Part shown: positions 44,788 to 53,667 of the stretch, piece after piece
Position numbering within the stretch: position 1 is the first letter of the stretch
How the letters are laid out: the number at the start of each line of letters is the position of its first letter
Notes under the pieces: generated by a model
The model's database searches: none
Seen by the model: the letters and a program-made list of their open reading frames with translations, nothing else
Told to the model about the DNA's origin: nothing
Translations under genes and position numbers: made by a program
NCBI RefSeq assembly: GCF_007097395.1
Contig: NZ_VKDC01000001.1
Span: forward strand, 255,501 to 319,500
Direction: 5' to 3'
DNA: 64,000 bases
From: Fulvivirga sp. M361
GTDB taxonomy: Bacteria > Bacteroidota > Bacteroidia > Cytophagales > Cyclobacteriaceae

Positions 44788-46014
44788 TTATTCGTTAACA
44801 GCTATGAAAATATCCACCTCGGCATCACTGGTGTTTAATGATCTTTGCCCATATACCTCAAAATCCGCAGTATATTTCCTATCCAGGTCTGTATTCCATA
44901 TCTCCACCCAGCTTTGATAAACAGCCCCCTTGGTGAGATCACCTTTAGCTACGAACGGGACATAGGTACCTCCTTCAAATGACACCCCCACCATTCCGTC
45001 AGGGATTTGCTCTAAAGAGGAAACTTTACAGCCCAAAATCACATCATATGGTTGGGTATGATCACTTTCATAGTTAGTATACACCGAATAGACCGGATCT
45101 TCAAGCTTGTTAGGAATAGCGTTTCTGACGTCCTCTGCCATAAATTTTTTCCATAGATCACCTATGGCTGTCAAGGCCTGGTTATCCTGGTTAGAGGTTC
45201 TTACGGAGATTCCAATAAGGTGAAAAGGCTTAATTTCTACTTTTTGCATAGTGCTATTTTTTTGATTTATGGCAAAAGTAGACCCCGGTTGTGTCATAGG
45301 TATGTCAGGGGTAGGCAAAAGTTTTTCAATACATTGTTCAAAATACTGTTGAAGCGTAAAATCATGCGGTTCAAAACGTGTTGTGCTCACAGTGATCTTA
45401 GTGATACAATCAAGCCTGAAAGACCTGAAGTCATTTCTTAACCGGCAGAAGGCAATCAACAGCCAATTCTCATTGGTGCTGTAAAGGGCAAAAGGTTCTA
45501 TTTCACGCAGGCTTTTCTTACCCTGAAGTGACGTATACGCCAAGTGGACTATTTGATAATTAGTGACAGCGGATTGTAGTTCTATCAGGTGTGTACTGGT
45601 CTTTCCATTTCCAGCTTTAGTGCGGATATGAATTCGTTCTGAAAGTAACTCTGTCTTTTCCTTTTGAGAAGCTTTAAGGACGGACCTGATCTTAGTAATC
45701 GCGCTCTGATATTCTGATGCCAATGATTTGTCCTTTGCTTTTACCATCATTTGTTCTGCCGTAATGAGCGCATTGGCCTCTTCTTCGGTAAACATAACGG
45801 GCGGGAGTTTATACCCATCCATCATATAATACCCTTTTCCTTCTTCGGTAAGGACTGGAACACCCGATTTTTCCAAAGTGCGTATATCACGATAAACCGT
45901 CCGGATGCTTATGCCATGCTTGTCGGCAATTTCCCGCGCTGTCACCATTCGCCTGGATTGTAATTGAGTGAGTATCGCGGTTAACCGGGCCAGCCTTGGT
46001 TTTTCTTTCTCCAT
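44788..46014 (-). CDS. WYL-type regulator fused to a GyrI/AraC-type effector-binding domain
   Basis: The 408-residue protein has an N-terminal HTH_11 domain (RLARLTAILTQLQSRRMVTAREIADKHGISIRTVYRDIRTLEKSGVPV) and a WYL-type domain (about 130-235, YTSLQGKKSLREIEPFALYSTNENWLLIAFCRLRNDFRSFRLDCI). A short linker leads to a C-terminal GyrI-like domain (about 255-408, QKVEIKPFHLIGISVRTS to AEVDIFIAV). YafY-like WYL regulators usually end after the WYL domain, and GyrI-like domains often occur as separate proteins, so this is a natural fusion adding a small-molecule sensor. Targets unknown. Confidence 0.88.
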   Translation of the reverse strand: MEKEKPRLARLTAILTQLQSRRMVTAREIADKHGISIRTVYRDIRTLEKSGVPVLTEEGKGYYMMDGYKLPPVMFTEEEANALITAEQMMVKAKDKSLASEYQSAITKIRSVLKASQKEKTELLSERIHIRTKAGNGKTSTHLIELQSAVTNYQIVHLAYTSLQGKKSLREIEPFALYSTNENWLLIAFCRLRNDFRSFRLDCITKITVSTTRFEPHDFTLQQYFEQCIEKLLPTPDIPMTQPGSTFAINQKNSTMQKVEIKPFHLIGISVRTSNQDNQALTAIGDLWKKFMAEDVRNAIPNKLEDPVYSVYTNYESDHTQPYDVILGCKVSSLEQIPDGMVGVSFEGGTYVPFVAKGDLTKGAVYQSWVEIWNTDLDRKYTADFEVYGQRSLNTSDAEVDIFIAVNE

Positions 46015-46104
46015 CCACTTTTCACTTTAGCCACCATACCTTTTAACATTGGACCTATCTGATCTGCTCTTCAAAAAGCACATAGTATATTCCGTACTCA
46101 CCAG

Positions 46105-46566
46105 CTATAGTTCCATACGCATCTCCAGCATCAGTGACTGAAATCCAGCTTTTTCATAGGCCTTTATGGCCGGCTGGTTGTCACTGTATACGTCTAACCG
46201 TACCTCCGTTAAACCTCTTGATCTTGCCCAGTCTTTTAAATATTCGGTAAGCTGCTGATTGATGCCCTGTCCTCGATGCGTTGGCTTTACATACATAAAC
46301 CCCAGATAAGCGTAGTGATCATGTTGGACATAAGCACTCGCTTCTTTTATCAATGCATAGCCGGAACCTACAATCTCTCCCGCTACTTCGGCAACGGCTA
46401 CTTCGGCATTGTCAGATACGATCAACGCCTGAATATCATAGTAATTAATGTGCCCCTCTTTTAGCGTAGGGTTGAAAGGACGTTCTGCCGCGACAATACC
46501 TTGTTCAAATTCCAGTAGTGTTTCCAGGTCATCCGGCCTGGCTGTTCTGAAGATCATCTTATCCAT
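46105..46566 (-). CDS. GNAT N-acetyltransferase
   Basis: From ATG 46566 (the frame also opens at 46593) this is a GNAT protein with MIFRTARPDDLETLLEFEQG, AYLGFMYVKPTHRGQGINQQLTEYLKDWAR (acetyl-CoA loop RGQGI) and AIKAYEKAGFQSLMLEMR. Substrate unknown. It lies just upstream of the WYL-GyrI gene on the same strand. Confidence 0.88.
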   Translation of the reverse strand: MDKMIFRTARPDDLETLLEFEQGIVAAERPFNPTLKEGHINYYDIQALIVSDNAEVAVAEVAGEIVGSGYALIKEASAYVQHDHYAYLGFMYVKPTHRGQGINQQLTEYLKDWARSRGLTEVRLDVYSDNQPAIKAYEKAGFQSLMLEMRMEL

Positions 46567-46647
46567 TGGATAAAGATAAGAGATGAAAACCATTATTCTT
46601 GAGCCTTAATGACCTTACCATAAAAAAGATCAGGAGATGGATGCAGC

Positions 46648-47217
46648 TTACTTCAGTCCTCGCACTTTACTTAAAAATTCAGGAGTAACCCCCAGGTAAG
46701 AGGCCAGCATGTATTGGGGTACACGCTGCACAAAATCAGGATTAAGGCTTTGGAAAATTCTATACAGATCTTTTCCGGATAGGTCGGAAATGTATTCTAT
46801 TCTGCGCTGGTCTGCGATGCGTACTCTTTCACCCACCGCTCTAAAATAACGATTGAGTTCCAGAGATTTTGTTAGTACTTCCTCCAGGTCTGACCGGCTC
46901 ACTCCAAGTACTTCGGCATCTTCTACAGCCTGAATGAACAAGTGTGTCTTGGTCTGGTTGCCAAAGCTATCAAAGTCCGCTAACCACCAATCCTCTATAC
47001 TAAAGTTGATCGTTTTTTCTACGCCCTTATCATTGATAAAATACATCCGAAAAAAGCCGCTCACAACAAAATATTTATACTTGCAAATTTGACCCTGTCT
47101 TAATAAAAAGTCCTTCTTTTTGACTTTTACGGGTCGTAGCACTTTTGAAAGCGAGCCCAGGTCTTCTTCCAAAGGATCGGCAAACTTTGACAGGTGTTTT
47201 TTAAGTCTTTCATGCAT
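46648..47217 (-). CDS. Crp/Fnr-family transcriptional regulator
   Basis: From ATG 47217 the protein has 189 residues: MHERLKKHLSKFADPLEEDL, a cyclic-nucleotide-binding-like roll (DFLLRQGQICKYKYFVVSGFFRMYFINDKG) and a C-terminal HTH (RVPQYMLASYLGVTPEFLSKVRGLK). The frame extends 21 codons upstream to TTG 47280, but family members begin at this MHERLK-type Met. It is downstream of the ABC transporter pair on the same strand and might regulate it. Confidence 0.9.
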   Translation of the reverse strand: MHERLKKHLSKFADPLEEDLGSLSKVLRPVKVKKKDFLLRQGQICKYKYFVVSGFFRMYFINDKGVEKTINFSIEDWWLADFDSFGNQTKTHLFIQAVEDAEVLGVSRSDLEEVLTKSLELNRYFRAVGERVRIADQRRIEYISDLSGKDLYRIFQSLNPDFVQRVPQYMLASYLGVTPEFLSKVRGLK

Positions 47218-47345
47218 ACCCAAAGAAAATCTATACTTATAGAAAAGCATTGATATTAGCTGTTGAACTAAATTAGGCAATTTGACAAGACAAAGGACTC
47301 ATCACTTACCAGGTTCTGCCCTTTCACCATATAACAGTGTAAAAG

Positions 47346-48485
47346 TTATGTTAAGGTAAACGGTCTTTGGCTATAATAATTTCGGGAGAATAGCAGGATG
47401 GATAATACCAGGTTCAGAGGTATTATTACCCATAAAAGATCAAATAAGATTATGATAAATAATGCATTAAAAAGATAGAAAACAACATATAAAAATTTTC
47501 TGATATCCACACCAATGCTGTAAAGTACACTACGCAATAGCATTCCCGTACCCAGGTTAAAAAATAATAAAGTCACACCCGTAACCATATCAAACGTTAT
47601 AAAAAACCAGGCGCACTCCGGGAGTGTCATCAGCAAATACATAATACCCCAATCAAGATAAACCTTTCTTTTCCTATAAGGAAAGTTCATTGAAAAACTT
47701 AAATACAGCCTTTCAAAACGATAAGATTGATACAAAAGAATAGTGTGTATAGTAACTACTCCCAGTACGGCAATACTTGCCGTCCGCAGGTCATCTTTAA
47801 CATCATTAAGCAGATAAGCACTGGCGATGATCGTCCCCCATGACAGGACTTTGGTAATCATAAAGGCTACTTTCATTTTTTCAACACAATGGTAGAGAAA
47901 CAGGCTAAAAAAAGGCTTGGTCCAATGACTTACGAGTTTTGAGAGGTTTGATTTTCTTTTCACGCGAACAGGTTCATTACTGTATTTCACATAAATCGCA
48001 GCGCTGACTATTACCAGGAAAAGTACATACAACATGATTATGACAGGAAGAAGATAATTACCAAGGATCGTGCCTACTACTATCGTAAATAATCCATACC
48101 CCACTAATGGCAGTGATATAACCCATTGCACCATCATCCAGCTCTTAAACTGGTTAAACTTACTATAAGCGGTACCACTATACTGCAAGAATCGGTGTTC
48201 GGTCATCTTCACCTGTCCAAGTACATAGCTCCAGCTTTTAAAAGTAAAACCTAACCAAATAAGGAAAATCAACCCTGCTACCACGGGCGATTCAATGAAT
48301 GCCATTACAACAGATAAATTAAGCAGTACTACTTCTTCAGGCGTAAAGTGAGTTTGATTTAAGACATTAATGAAAAGACAATATACAACGAGGGTAACCA
48401 ATGAAAACAATAGCATCCCGGAATGCACGCGGTAGAAACCAAAGGCAAATATTCTTACCAGGACAACGGTCAATGGTGATCGCAT
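47346..48485 (-). CDS. ABC exporter membrane subunit
   Basis: The 379-residue protein is almost entirely hydrophobic, with about ten predicted membrane segments (for example LLFSLVTLVVYCLFI and VAGLIFLIWLGFTF) and no soluble domain. Its ATG overlaps the stop of the ATPase gene by one base, the usual coupling of an ABC ATPase with its permease. I do not recognise a specific substrate family; export is inferred from the ABC-2-like layout. Confidence 0.75.
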   Translation of the reverse strand: MRSPLTVVLVRIFAFGFYRVHSGMLLFSLVTLVVYCLFINVLNQTHFTPEEVVLLNLSVVMAFIESPVVAGLIFLIWLGFTFKSWSYVLGQVKMTEHRFLQYSGTAYSKFNQFKSWMMVQWVISLPLVGYGLFTIVVGTILGNYLLPVIIMLYVLFLVIVSAAIYVKYSNEPVRVKRKSNLSKLVSHWTKPFFSLFLYHCVEKMKVAFMITKVLSWGTIIASAYLLNDVKDDLRTASIAVLGVVTIHTILLYQSYRFERLYLSFSMNFPYRKRKVYLDWGIMYLLMTLPECAWFFITFDMVTGVTLLFFNLGTGMLLRSVLYSIGVDIRKFLYVVFYLFNALFIIILFDLLWVIIPLNLVLSILLFSRNYYSQRPFTLT

Positions 48486-49120
48486 CAGGCTTTAACCTTT
48501 ATAGTTTGGTCTGCCACTAAAACTTCCCTGATAGTATTTAACCCTTTCACTTCTACTGGTTGGTGTGACGACAGCAAAAAGCTAATGCCTTCTTTTCTGT
48601 GTTTTTCCTCTATCCAGGCACAGAGTATCGCCAACGATTTTTCATCCAGGGTGACCAAGGGCTCATCCAGTAATATAATTTCAGGCTTGCCAAGGAAAGC
48701 CAGTACAATGGATAGTTTTTTCAACATGCCACTGGAATAGCTGCCCAACGGTTCATGTATATAGTCATTCATACTCATATGTTCTACAAAATACTCATGC
48801 TGGTTTATGGGTGCCTTTTTCGCTGACGAAAACAAGTTAACCATTTCCATACCAGTTAAAAACTCAGGAAATAAGGGCTCCGCTTCCGCAAAATTCACCC
48901 GTTGCTTATAGCCAACAGGCTGCTTTTTCAAGTCCATTTGATCATTCAGTATTATTCGTCCATCAAAAGAGAGAATGCCTGCCAATGCCCTGAGTAAAGT
49001 ACTTTTACCTGATCCATTTTGTCCTTTGATCCAAAAAATGCCTGGCGGAAGTTTCAGATAGTCTGTTTTTAAAACAGGTACGGACCCATATGATTTTCTA
49101 AATTTTACTAATTCCAGCAT
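48485..49120 (-). CDS. ABC transporter ATP-binding protein
   Basis: The 211-residue ATPase has Walker A GQNGSGKST, the signature YSSGMLKKLS, Walker B EIILLDEPLV and an H-loop SSHQP. The domain is compact, as in small exporter ATPases. It is coupled to the membrane subunit directly downstream. Substrate unknown. Confidence 0.92.
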   Translation of the reverse strand: MLELVKFRKSYGSVPVLKTDYLKLPPGIFWIKGQNGSGKSTLLRALAGILSFDGRIILNDQMDLKKQPVGYKQRVNFAEAEPLFPEFLTGMEMVNLFSSAKKAPINQHEYFVEHMSMNDYIHEPLGSYSSGMLKKLSIVLAFLGKPEIILLDEPLVTLDEKSLAILCAWIEEKHRKEGISFLLSSHQPVEVKGLNTIREVLVADQTIKVKA

Positions 49121-49276
49121 AGAGCGTTTTTCATCTTATCACGCGCTATAATGGTGTTTCCTAAAAGACGATTATTACAGGTTGCTTTCTTTTCTACCAG
49201 GAAAAGGAAGGATAAGCAAAGATTGGTCGGATAATATTTAAAAATTCGCTGGAAGAACTGAAGTTACGGCCGCGGC

Positions 49277-49774
49277 TTATTTCGTTGCCTTCTTAATAAG
49301 TTTAAATGCCCAATCGTAATGACTGGAAGTGGCAGATACTAAATAAGCGCCCAGTGCGTTTGTTCCGGTCCACTTGTATCGTTGTCGTTCAAAAAGTTCT
49401 TCGTCACTATGCGATTGGATCAAGTCTTGAATTTTGGTGTAAGAGTCATTCAGTAATCTCCTCACTTCCATTAGTGGTGTATGACTATATTTCTTTTGGA
49501 TCTCCCTGTTCAGGTCAGGAATGGTTCTCCAGTTATATCCTTTGGCCGGGATATCAGGCTTATCCCCACGCATGCCCACAGTATACCAATCCAGTACCAT
49601 CAAATGCCATTGGTGGAGATGAGCAAGCACATCCCTGATATTTCTGTTGAGCATACCTTCAGGAAATTCTGCATTTTGTTGTTCTTCAGGAAAATTGTCT
49701 ACAAACTCATTTAGCTTAGTAAAATTCTTCTGACTAAGTGCTAGGAGATCAGCTTTCGTAGTTGGTCTTGGCAT
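49277..49774 (-). CDS. ClbS/DfsB-family four-helix bundle protein
   Basis: The 165-residue protein has the family opening MPRPTTKADLLALSQKNFTKL, RDVLAHLHQWHLMVLDWY and KWTGTNALGAYLVSATSSHYDWAFKLIKK. ClbS protects E. coli producers from colibactin by opening its cyclopropane; most relatives have no known role. No biosynthetic cluster lies nearby. Confidence 0.9.
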   Translation of the reverse strand: MPRPTTKADLLALSQKNFTKLNEFVDNFPEEQQNAEFPEGMLNRNIRDVLAHLHQWHLMVLDWYTVGMRGDKPDIPAKGYNWRTIPDLNREIQKKYSHTPLMEVRRLLNDSYTKIQDLIQSHSDEELFERQRYKWTGTNALGAYLVSATSSHYDWAFKLIKKATK

Positions 49775-50257
49775 GGTTCATTCTGTTAAATGGGTGAGTC
49801 AATTCTTATAAATAAATCTACTAAGATCATAAAACTTTGAAAATGACGGTTATCACAAATACGTAAGCCTGACTGGAGAGATTGCATGAGAAAAATCAAT
49901 ATTTATGAATTTCTAACACGCGGAGATTTTAAAGAGACAATGATGATATAATTTAGAGAATGATCAAATGGCTGCACCAGTCTATCTCATTTTAAAATAG
50001 TTATCTCGATTCAATCTTTCAACTCATGACTAACCCATTGATTTAAATTCAATTGAACGGGTCAATAAAGTTCTTAATAGTATCCAAATTATTGTTTTTC
50101 TAACATAAGCCATATTCACAACTGGTCTGATGAGTAATGAAGTACTTTTGCAGAAAAGAATATCGGCGAACTTTTGGTAAACACATAGCTGGTATTTTTT
50201 ATATAGTTTTGTCAGCACTGTATATGTTTTAACTCTATAGCGATCATTAGCCAGATA
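49775..50257 (+). other. Non-coding region before the chelatase gene
   Basis: I see no gene here. A perfect TAnnTTTG box (TACTTTTG, 50143-50150) is present, but no TTTG box lies at the usual distance. The chelatase reading frame is open from 50207, after a TAG at 50204-50206. Confidence 0.5.
50143..50150 (+). promoter_or_regulatory. Candidate -7 promoter box for the chelatase gene
   Basis: TACTTTTG matches TAnnTTTG exactly and is followed by the frequent CAGAA context. The start of transcription would be near 50157, about 100 bases before the inferred ATT start. Confidence 0.4.
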
Positions 50258-51976
50258 ATTTTTCCATACTCTGCCATAGTCGGGCAGGAAGATCTCAAAT
50301 TGGCCCTTGAGCTGAACCTTGTGGACCCTGGTATTGGGGGAGTACTCGCCCTTGGTGATAAAGGGGCCGGCAAAACAACCATTGTACGTTCATTAAGTCA
50401 ATTAATGTCCGGCACGGGAGAAGAGTTTAATTTCATCAACTTACCCATTGGCGCGTCAGAAGACCGTGTTTTAGGTGCTGTAGACCTGGAAAAATTGATC
50501 AATGAAAGGAAACAGGAAGTACAAAAAGGTTTATTGACACAGGCGCATAAAGGCATCCTTTACATTGATGAGATCAACCTGCTCAATGATTACTTAACGG
50601 ATGTTTTATTAGATGCTGCTGCTGTGGGGTGCTACCACCTGGAGCGGGAAGGGCTTTCCATATGGCAACCCAGCCGGTTCTGCCTGGTAGGTACGATGAA
50701 CCCCGAAGAAGGTGAGCTCAGGCCCCAGTTGCTGGACCGTTTTGGGCTATGTGTGGATATTGAAACACCAGGCGCCTTACCCATTCGAAAAGCGATCGTA
50801 AAAAGAAGGATACTTTTCGACCAGGACCCTCAAAAATTCTATAGTGAATACCTGGAAGAGGAAACCCGTTGTCGGGAAAGTATTATGAGCGCCAGGACAA
50901 AAGCGCTCGAAATGGAAACGGATGATGAACTTTACGAACATGCCTGCAACCTGAGCATCCGATACCAGGTAGAGGGTATGAGAGCTGATATCCTGCTCAT
51001 TAAAGCCGGTAAAGCCTATGCCGCATTGCAAGGAAAGAGCAGAGCTGAGCAGGAAGATATAGACAAAGTAGCCCCATTGGTTTTACGTCATCGTGCTAAA
51101 AACCCTCCAAAGAACAAGGACATAGATAATGACCAGAACCCTCCAAACCAGGAGCAGGACCGGTATCCTAAAAACAATACTTCTCATAATCACCCCCTAA
51201 AACAGGACGAAGAGACATTAAATACAGAAAATGGGGCAAACGATCTCGAACATTTTCAAACCCGGGGCACCGATAAAAGTCTCCATTTTTTTCATAAAAA
51301 GACATCGGAGTCCAGCCGAAAAGGTCAGAAAGCGCTGGCCATGAACAGTAGGGTCAAGGCGGGGAATACCGGCCGGTCTGTCCGGGAAATAGATCACCGC
51401 CAATCTGTAAAAAACTATCTAGTAAAAGAAGAGTTCAAAGTTATCTACAAAACCCACGAACAGAGATCTAAAACGGCCATCTACTTCCTGGTAGACTCCA
51501 GTGGGTCAATGGCCCGGCACCACCAGGTAAGCTTTGTCAAAGGAGTGATCAGCAACACCATCTCCGAAAATAAAGGGAGACATATCACCTTCGCCACAAT
51601 TGGCATGATCAACGGTTCGGCAGAGATCGTACAAACCGAGACACAAAACACCGATCAATTGATCCGGACATTGGAGGAATTCCGCACCGGGGGAAGGACC
51701 AGCCTTACGCATGGATTCCGTCAGGTCAGTTACCTGCTCAAAGATCAAACACATACAGCAAAACGTTGTTCGCTATTTATTCTGACTGATGGCAAGATAA
51801 ACCAGGGAATTAGTGAGCACCTCAATCCTGTGGAAGAAGCTACAACTTACTTTCAACGCCATCTCAAAAAACTCGACACCGTTAGCGTTATTGATATGGA
51901 AAAGGGTTTTGTAAAACTGGGTAAAGCGGCAGAACTGGCCCGTAAACTCAACGCCAGATACCAGATTATTGAGTAG
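50258..51976 (+). CDS. Fused ChlI-ChlD (BchI/BchD-like) chelatase ATPase, VWA protein
   Basis: The protein combines an N-terminal AAA+ module (Walker A GDKGAGKTT, Walker B ILYIDEINLL, FCLVGTMNPEEGELRPQLLDRFGL) with a polar linker (about residues 275-375) and a C-terminal VWA domain with a MIDAS motif DSSGS near residue 413. This matches the ATPase/scaffold partner of CobN-type chelatases. The conserved opening FPYSAIVGQEDLKLALEL is encoded upstream of the first canonical start (TTG 50300), and no ATG, GTG or TTG occurs between the stop at 50204 and that TTG. I place the start at ATT 50258; TTG 50300 is the alternative. cobN lies 8 kb downstream. Confidence 0.85.
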   Translation: MFPYSAIVGQEDLKLALELNLVDPGIGGVLALGDKGAGKTTIVRSLSQLMSGTGEEFNFINLPIGASEDRVLGAVDLEKLINERKQEVQKGLLTQAHKGILYIDEINLLNDYLTDVLLDAAAVGCYHLEREGLSIWQPSRFCLVGTMNPEEGELRPQLLDRFGLCVDIETPGALPIRKAIVKRRILFDQDPQKFYSEYLEEETRCRESIMSARTKALEMETDDELYEHACNLSIRYQVEGMRADILLIKAGKAYAALQGKSRAEQEDIDKVAPLVLRHRAKNPPKNKDIDNDQNPPNQEQDRYPKNNTSHNHPLKQDEETLNTENGANDLEHFQTRGTDKSLHFFHKKTSESSRKGQKALAMNSRVKAGNTGRSVREIDHRQSVKNYLVKEEFKVIYKTHEQRSKTAIYFLVDSSGSMARHHQVSFVKGVISNTISENKGRHITFATIGMINGSAEIVQTETQNTDQLIRTLEEFRTGGRTSLTHGFRQVSYLLKDQTHTAKRCSLFILTDGKINQGISEHLNPVEEATTYFQRHLKKLDTVSVIDMEKGFVKLGKAAELARKLNARYQIIE

Positions 51977-52206
51977 TCCTTTGACCATTAGATATTTTTC
52001 ATAAATCAGGCTAAATAAAAGTGAAGAACTCATTTCAGGCTGCTTCTATCAAAAAACTTTATTCCCTCGGGCACTAAATTCCTGTGTTTCAGTGGGTATT
52101 TCAAAATCAGGTAAACGGGACCTCATTATAACACCCTTACTATCAAAGTTTTATAAAATAAGGTAAAGCTGATAAAAATCACTTTGACATTTTTTTCCTG
52201 ATTTTC

Positions 52207-52239
52207 TTTGTTATTCTAGCCATTTAGTAAATACCTTCA
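52207..52239 (+). promoter_or_regulatory. Candidate promoter for the cobalamin operon
   Basis: TTTG at 52207-52210 and TACCTTCA at 52232-52239 are 21 bases apart. The second box matches TAnnTTTG at four of six fixed positions. It lies just before the riboswitch. Confidence 0.45.
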
Positions 52240-52254
52240 CGGCGATTTAGCGTC

Positions 52255-52441
52255 GTATCTTGTCGCATGAGTGCAAGATATGTTAAAAGGGAATCCGGTG
52301 AGAATCCGGAACAGTACCCGCTGCTGTAATCCCATGGTTGTAGTACAACCATCGTGTTTTCGAACTTCTTTTAGCCACTGCTCCGATACTAAATGGAGCG
52401 GGAAGGCTTTCGAAAACCGGGAAAGTCAGAAGACCTGCCTA
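52255..52441 (+). promoter_or_regulatory. Cobalamin riboswitch
   Basis: The conserved core is present in order: AAAAGGGAATCCGGTGAGAA, ATCCGGAACAGTACCCGCTG, CTGTAATC, a GCCACTG/GGAAGGC stem, and the B12-box region AAGTCAGAAGACCTGCC. It ends about 44 bases before the btuF-like start and should repress the uptake/chelation operon when cobalamin is plentiful. Confidence 0.95.
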
Positions 52442-52484
52442 AATCATTGAACTTAACGCTTTCGGGATTAAAAGCAGGAAGTAC

Positions 52485-53666
52485 ATGCAAAAAAACATTA
52501 GCTACATACTTGCCCGTATATGCCCTGGCCTCATCGCCGCGGTAACCTTGTTGTTTTCCTCCTGTGGTGCACAAAAGCGGGAACAGCCCTTAAGCAACAG
52601 AATTGCTATAAAACCACTAAAAAAGCTGGAAACTTCGTATGCAGTAGGATTCGCCTTTGAGTACTATGACGGATTTAAACTATTGCATGTCCTATACCAC
52701 TACAAACCAAAACAAGATACTGCTACCTATCTACTGCTTCCTGACAGTGCCCAGGTTCCTCCTACGTACGACGACCTGCCTGTAATTCGGACACCTATAA
52801 AAAAAGTAGTGCTCATGTCTACTACACAAGTAGCTCTTTTTGAAGCACTGGGAGCAGAAGATGTGATTGCCGGACTGCCTAACCCTGAATATCTCTGGAG
52901 TGAAAAAATATCCGAAATGGTCGAAAAAGGTAAGATAGCGGAAGTCGGAAGGGCAAATAATTTGAACCTGGAGCAAATGTTCAAGTTAAATCCTGATGTG
53001 GTGATGGCGGTGGGTTTCCCCGAACTGCAATACCAGACTTACGGAGTATTGGAAGATTCAGGCATCCCGGTGATCTACAATGCCGAATGGCAAGAGCGGT
53101 CCATTTTAGGGCGGGCAGAATGGATAAAAGTAGCCGCTATTCTCCTGGATGAAGAAGAGAAATGCAAAGAATTTTTCAGTCAATCAACAAAAACATACGA
53201 TTCACTTAAACGACTCGCAAGCAGGGTTACCGAGAGACCCCTGGTAATCAACAACCTTCCCCGCCGGGGTACCTGGTATGTGTCTGGGGGAAACAGCTAT
53301 GTAGTAGAACTGATCCGTGATGCCGGTGGAAAGTACCCCTGGCTGGATAACGACAATACAGGGAGTATTTCTGTAGGTTTTGAAGAGATCTACCGTGTTG
53401 GTATCAAAGCGGATATCTGGCTCAACGCAGGACTGGCCCAAAGTAAGGAAGAAATTGCAGCCGCAGATGAGCGACTCACGGATTTCAACCCCTACAAAAC
53501 CGGTGAGATCTATGTGAATACGAAGCGCTGGAAGCCTGACAGAGGCAATGATTACTGGGAATCAGGCACCATCATGCCCCACCTGGTACTGGCGGATCTC
53601 ATCCATATTCTCCATCCGGAGCTTTTACCCGGGCATGACTTATTTTTCTATCAAAAAATTGAATGA
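52485..53666 (+). CDS. BtuF-like substrate-binding lipoprotein (cobalamin ABC uptake)
   Basis: The 393-residue lipoprotein (lipobox FSSC, Cys near residue 27) has the periplasmic-binding fold of the FepB/BtuF class. Motifs include PIKKVVLMSTTQVALFEALGAEDVIAGLPNPEYLW, LNLEQMFKLNPDVVMAVG and GRAEWIKVAAILLDEEEKC. It is the first gene behind the cobalamin riboswitch, which supports corrinoid or cobalt-related binding. Ligand identity is inferred from regulation and neighbours. Confidence 0.88.
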   Translation: MQKNISYILARICPGLIAAVTLLFSSCGAQKREQPLSNRIAIKPLKKLETSYAVGFAFEYYDGFKLLHVLYHYKPKQDTATYLLLPDSAQVPPTYDDLPVIRTPIKKVVLMSTTQVALFEALGAEDVIAGLPNPEYLWSEKISEMVEKGKIAEVGRANNLNLEQMFKLNPDVVMAVGFPELQYQTYGVLEDSGIPVIYNAEWQERSILGRAEWIKVAAILLDEEEKCKEFFSQSTKTYDSLKRLASRVTERPLVINNLPRRGTWYVSGGNSYVVELIRDAGGKYPWLDNDNTGSISVGFEEIYRVGIKADIWLNAGLAQSKEEIAAADERLTDFNPYKTGEIYVNTKRWKPDRGNDYWESGTIMPHLVLADLIHILHPELLPGHDLFFYQKIE

Positions 53667-53667
53667 G

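Noticed and set aside
49277-49774. Colibactin-type biosynthetic cluster suggested by the ClbS-like gene
   Set aside because: No polyketide or nonribosomal peptide synthase gene is present in the window; the family is widespread without such clusters.
50000-50257. A second cobalamin riboswitch ahead of the chelatase gene
   Set aside because: I could not find the core GCC-x-CTG, GGGAA or B12-box elements, so no call was made.
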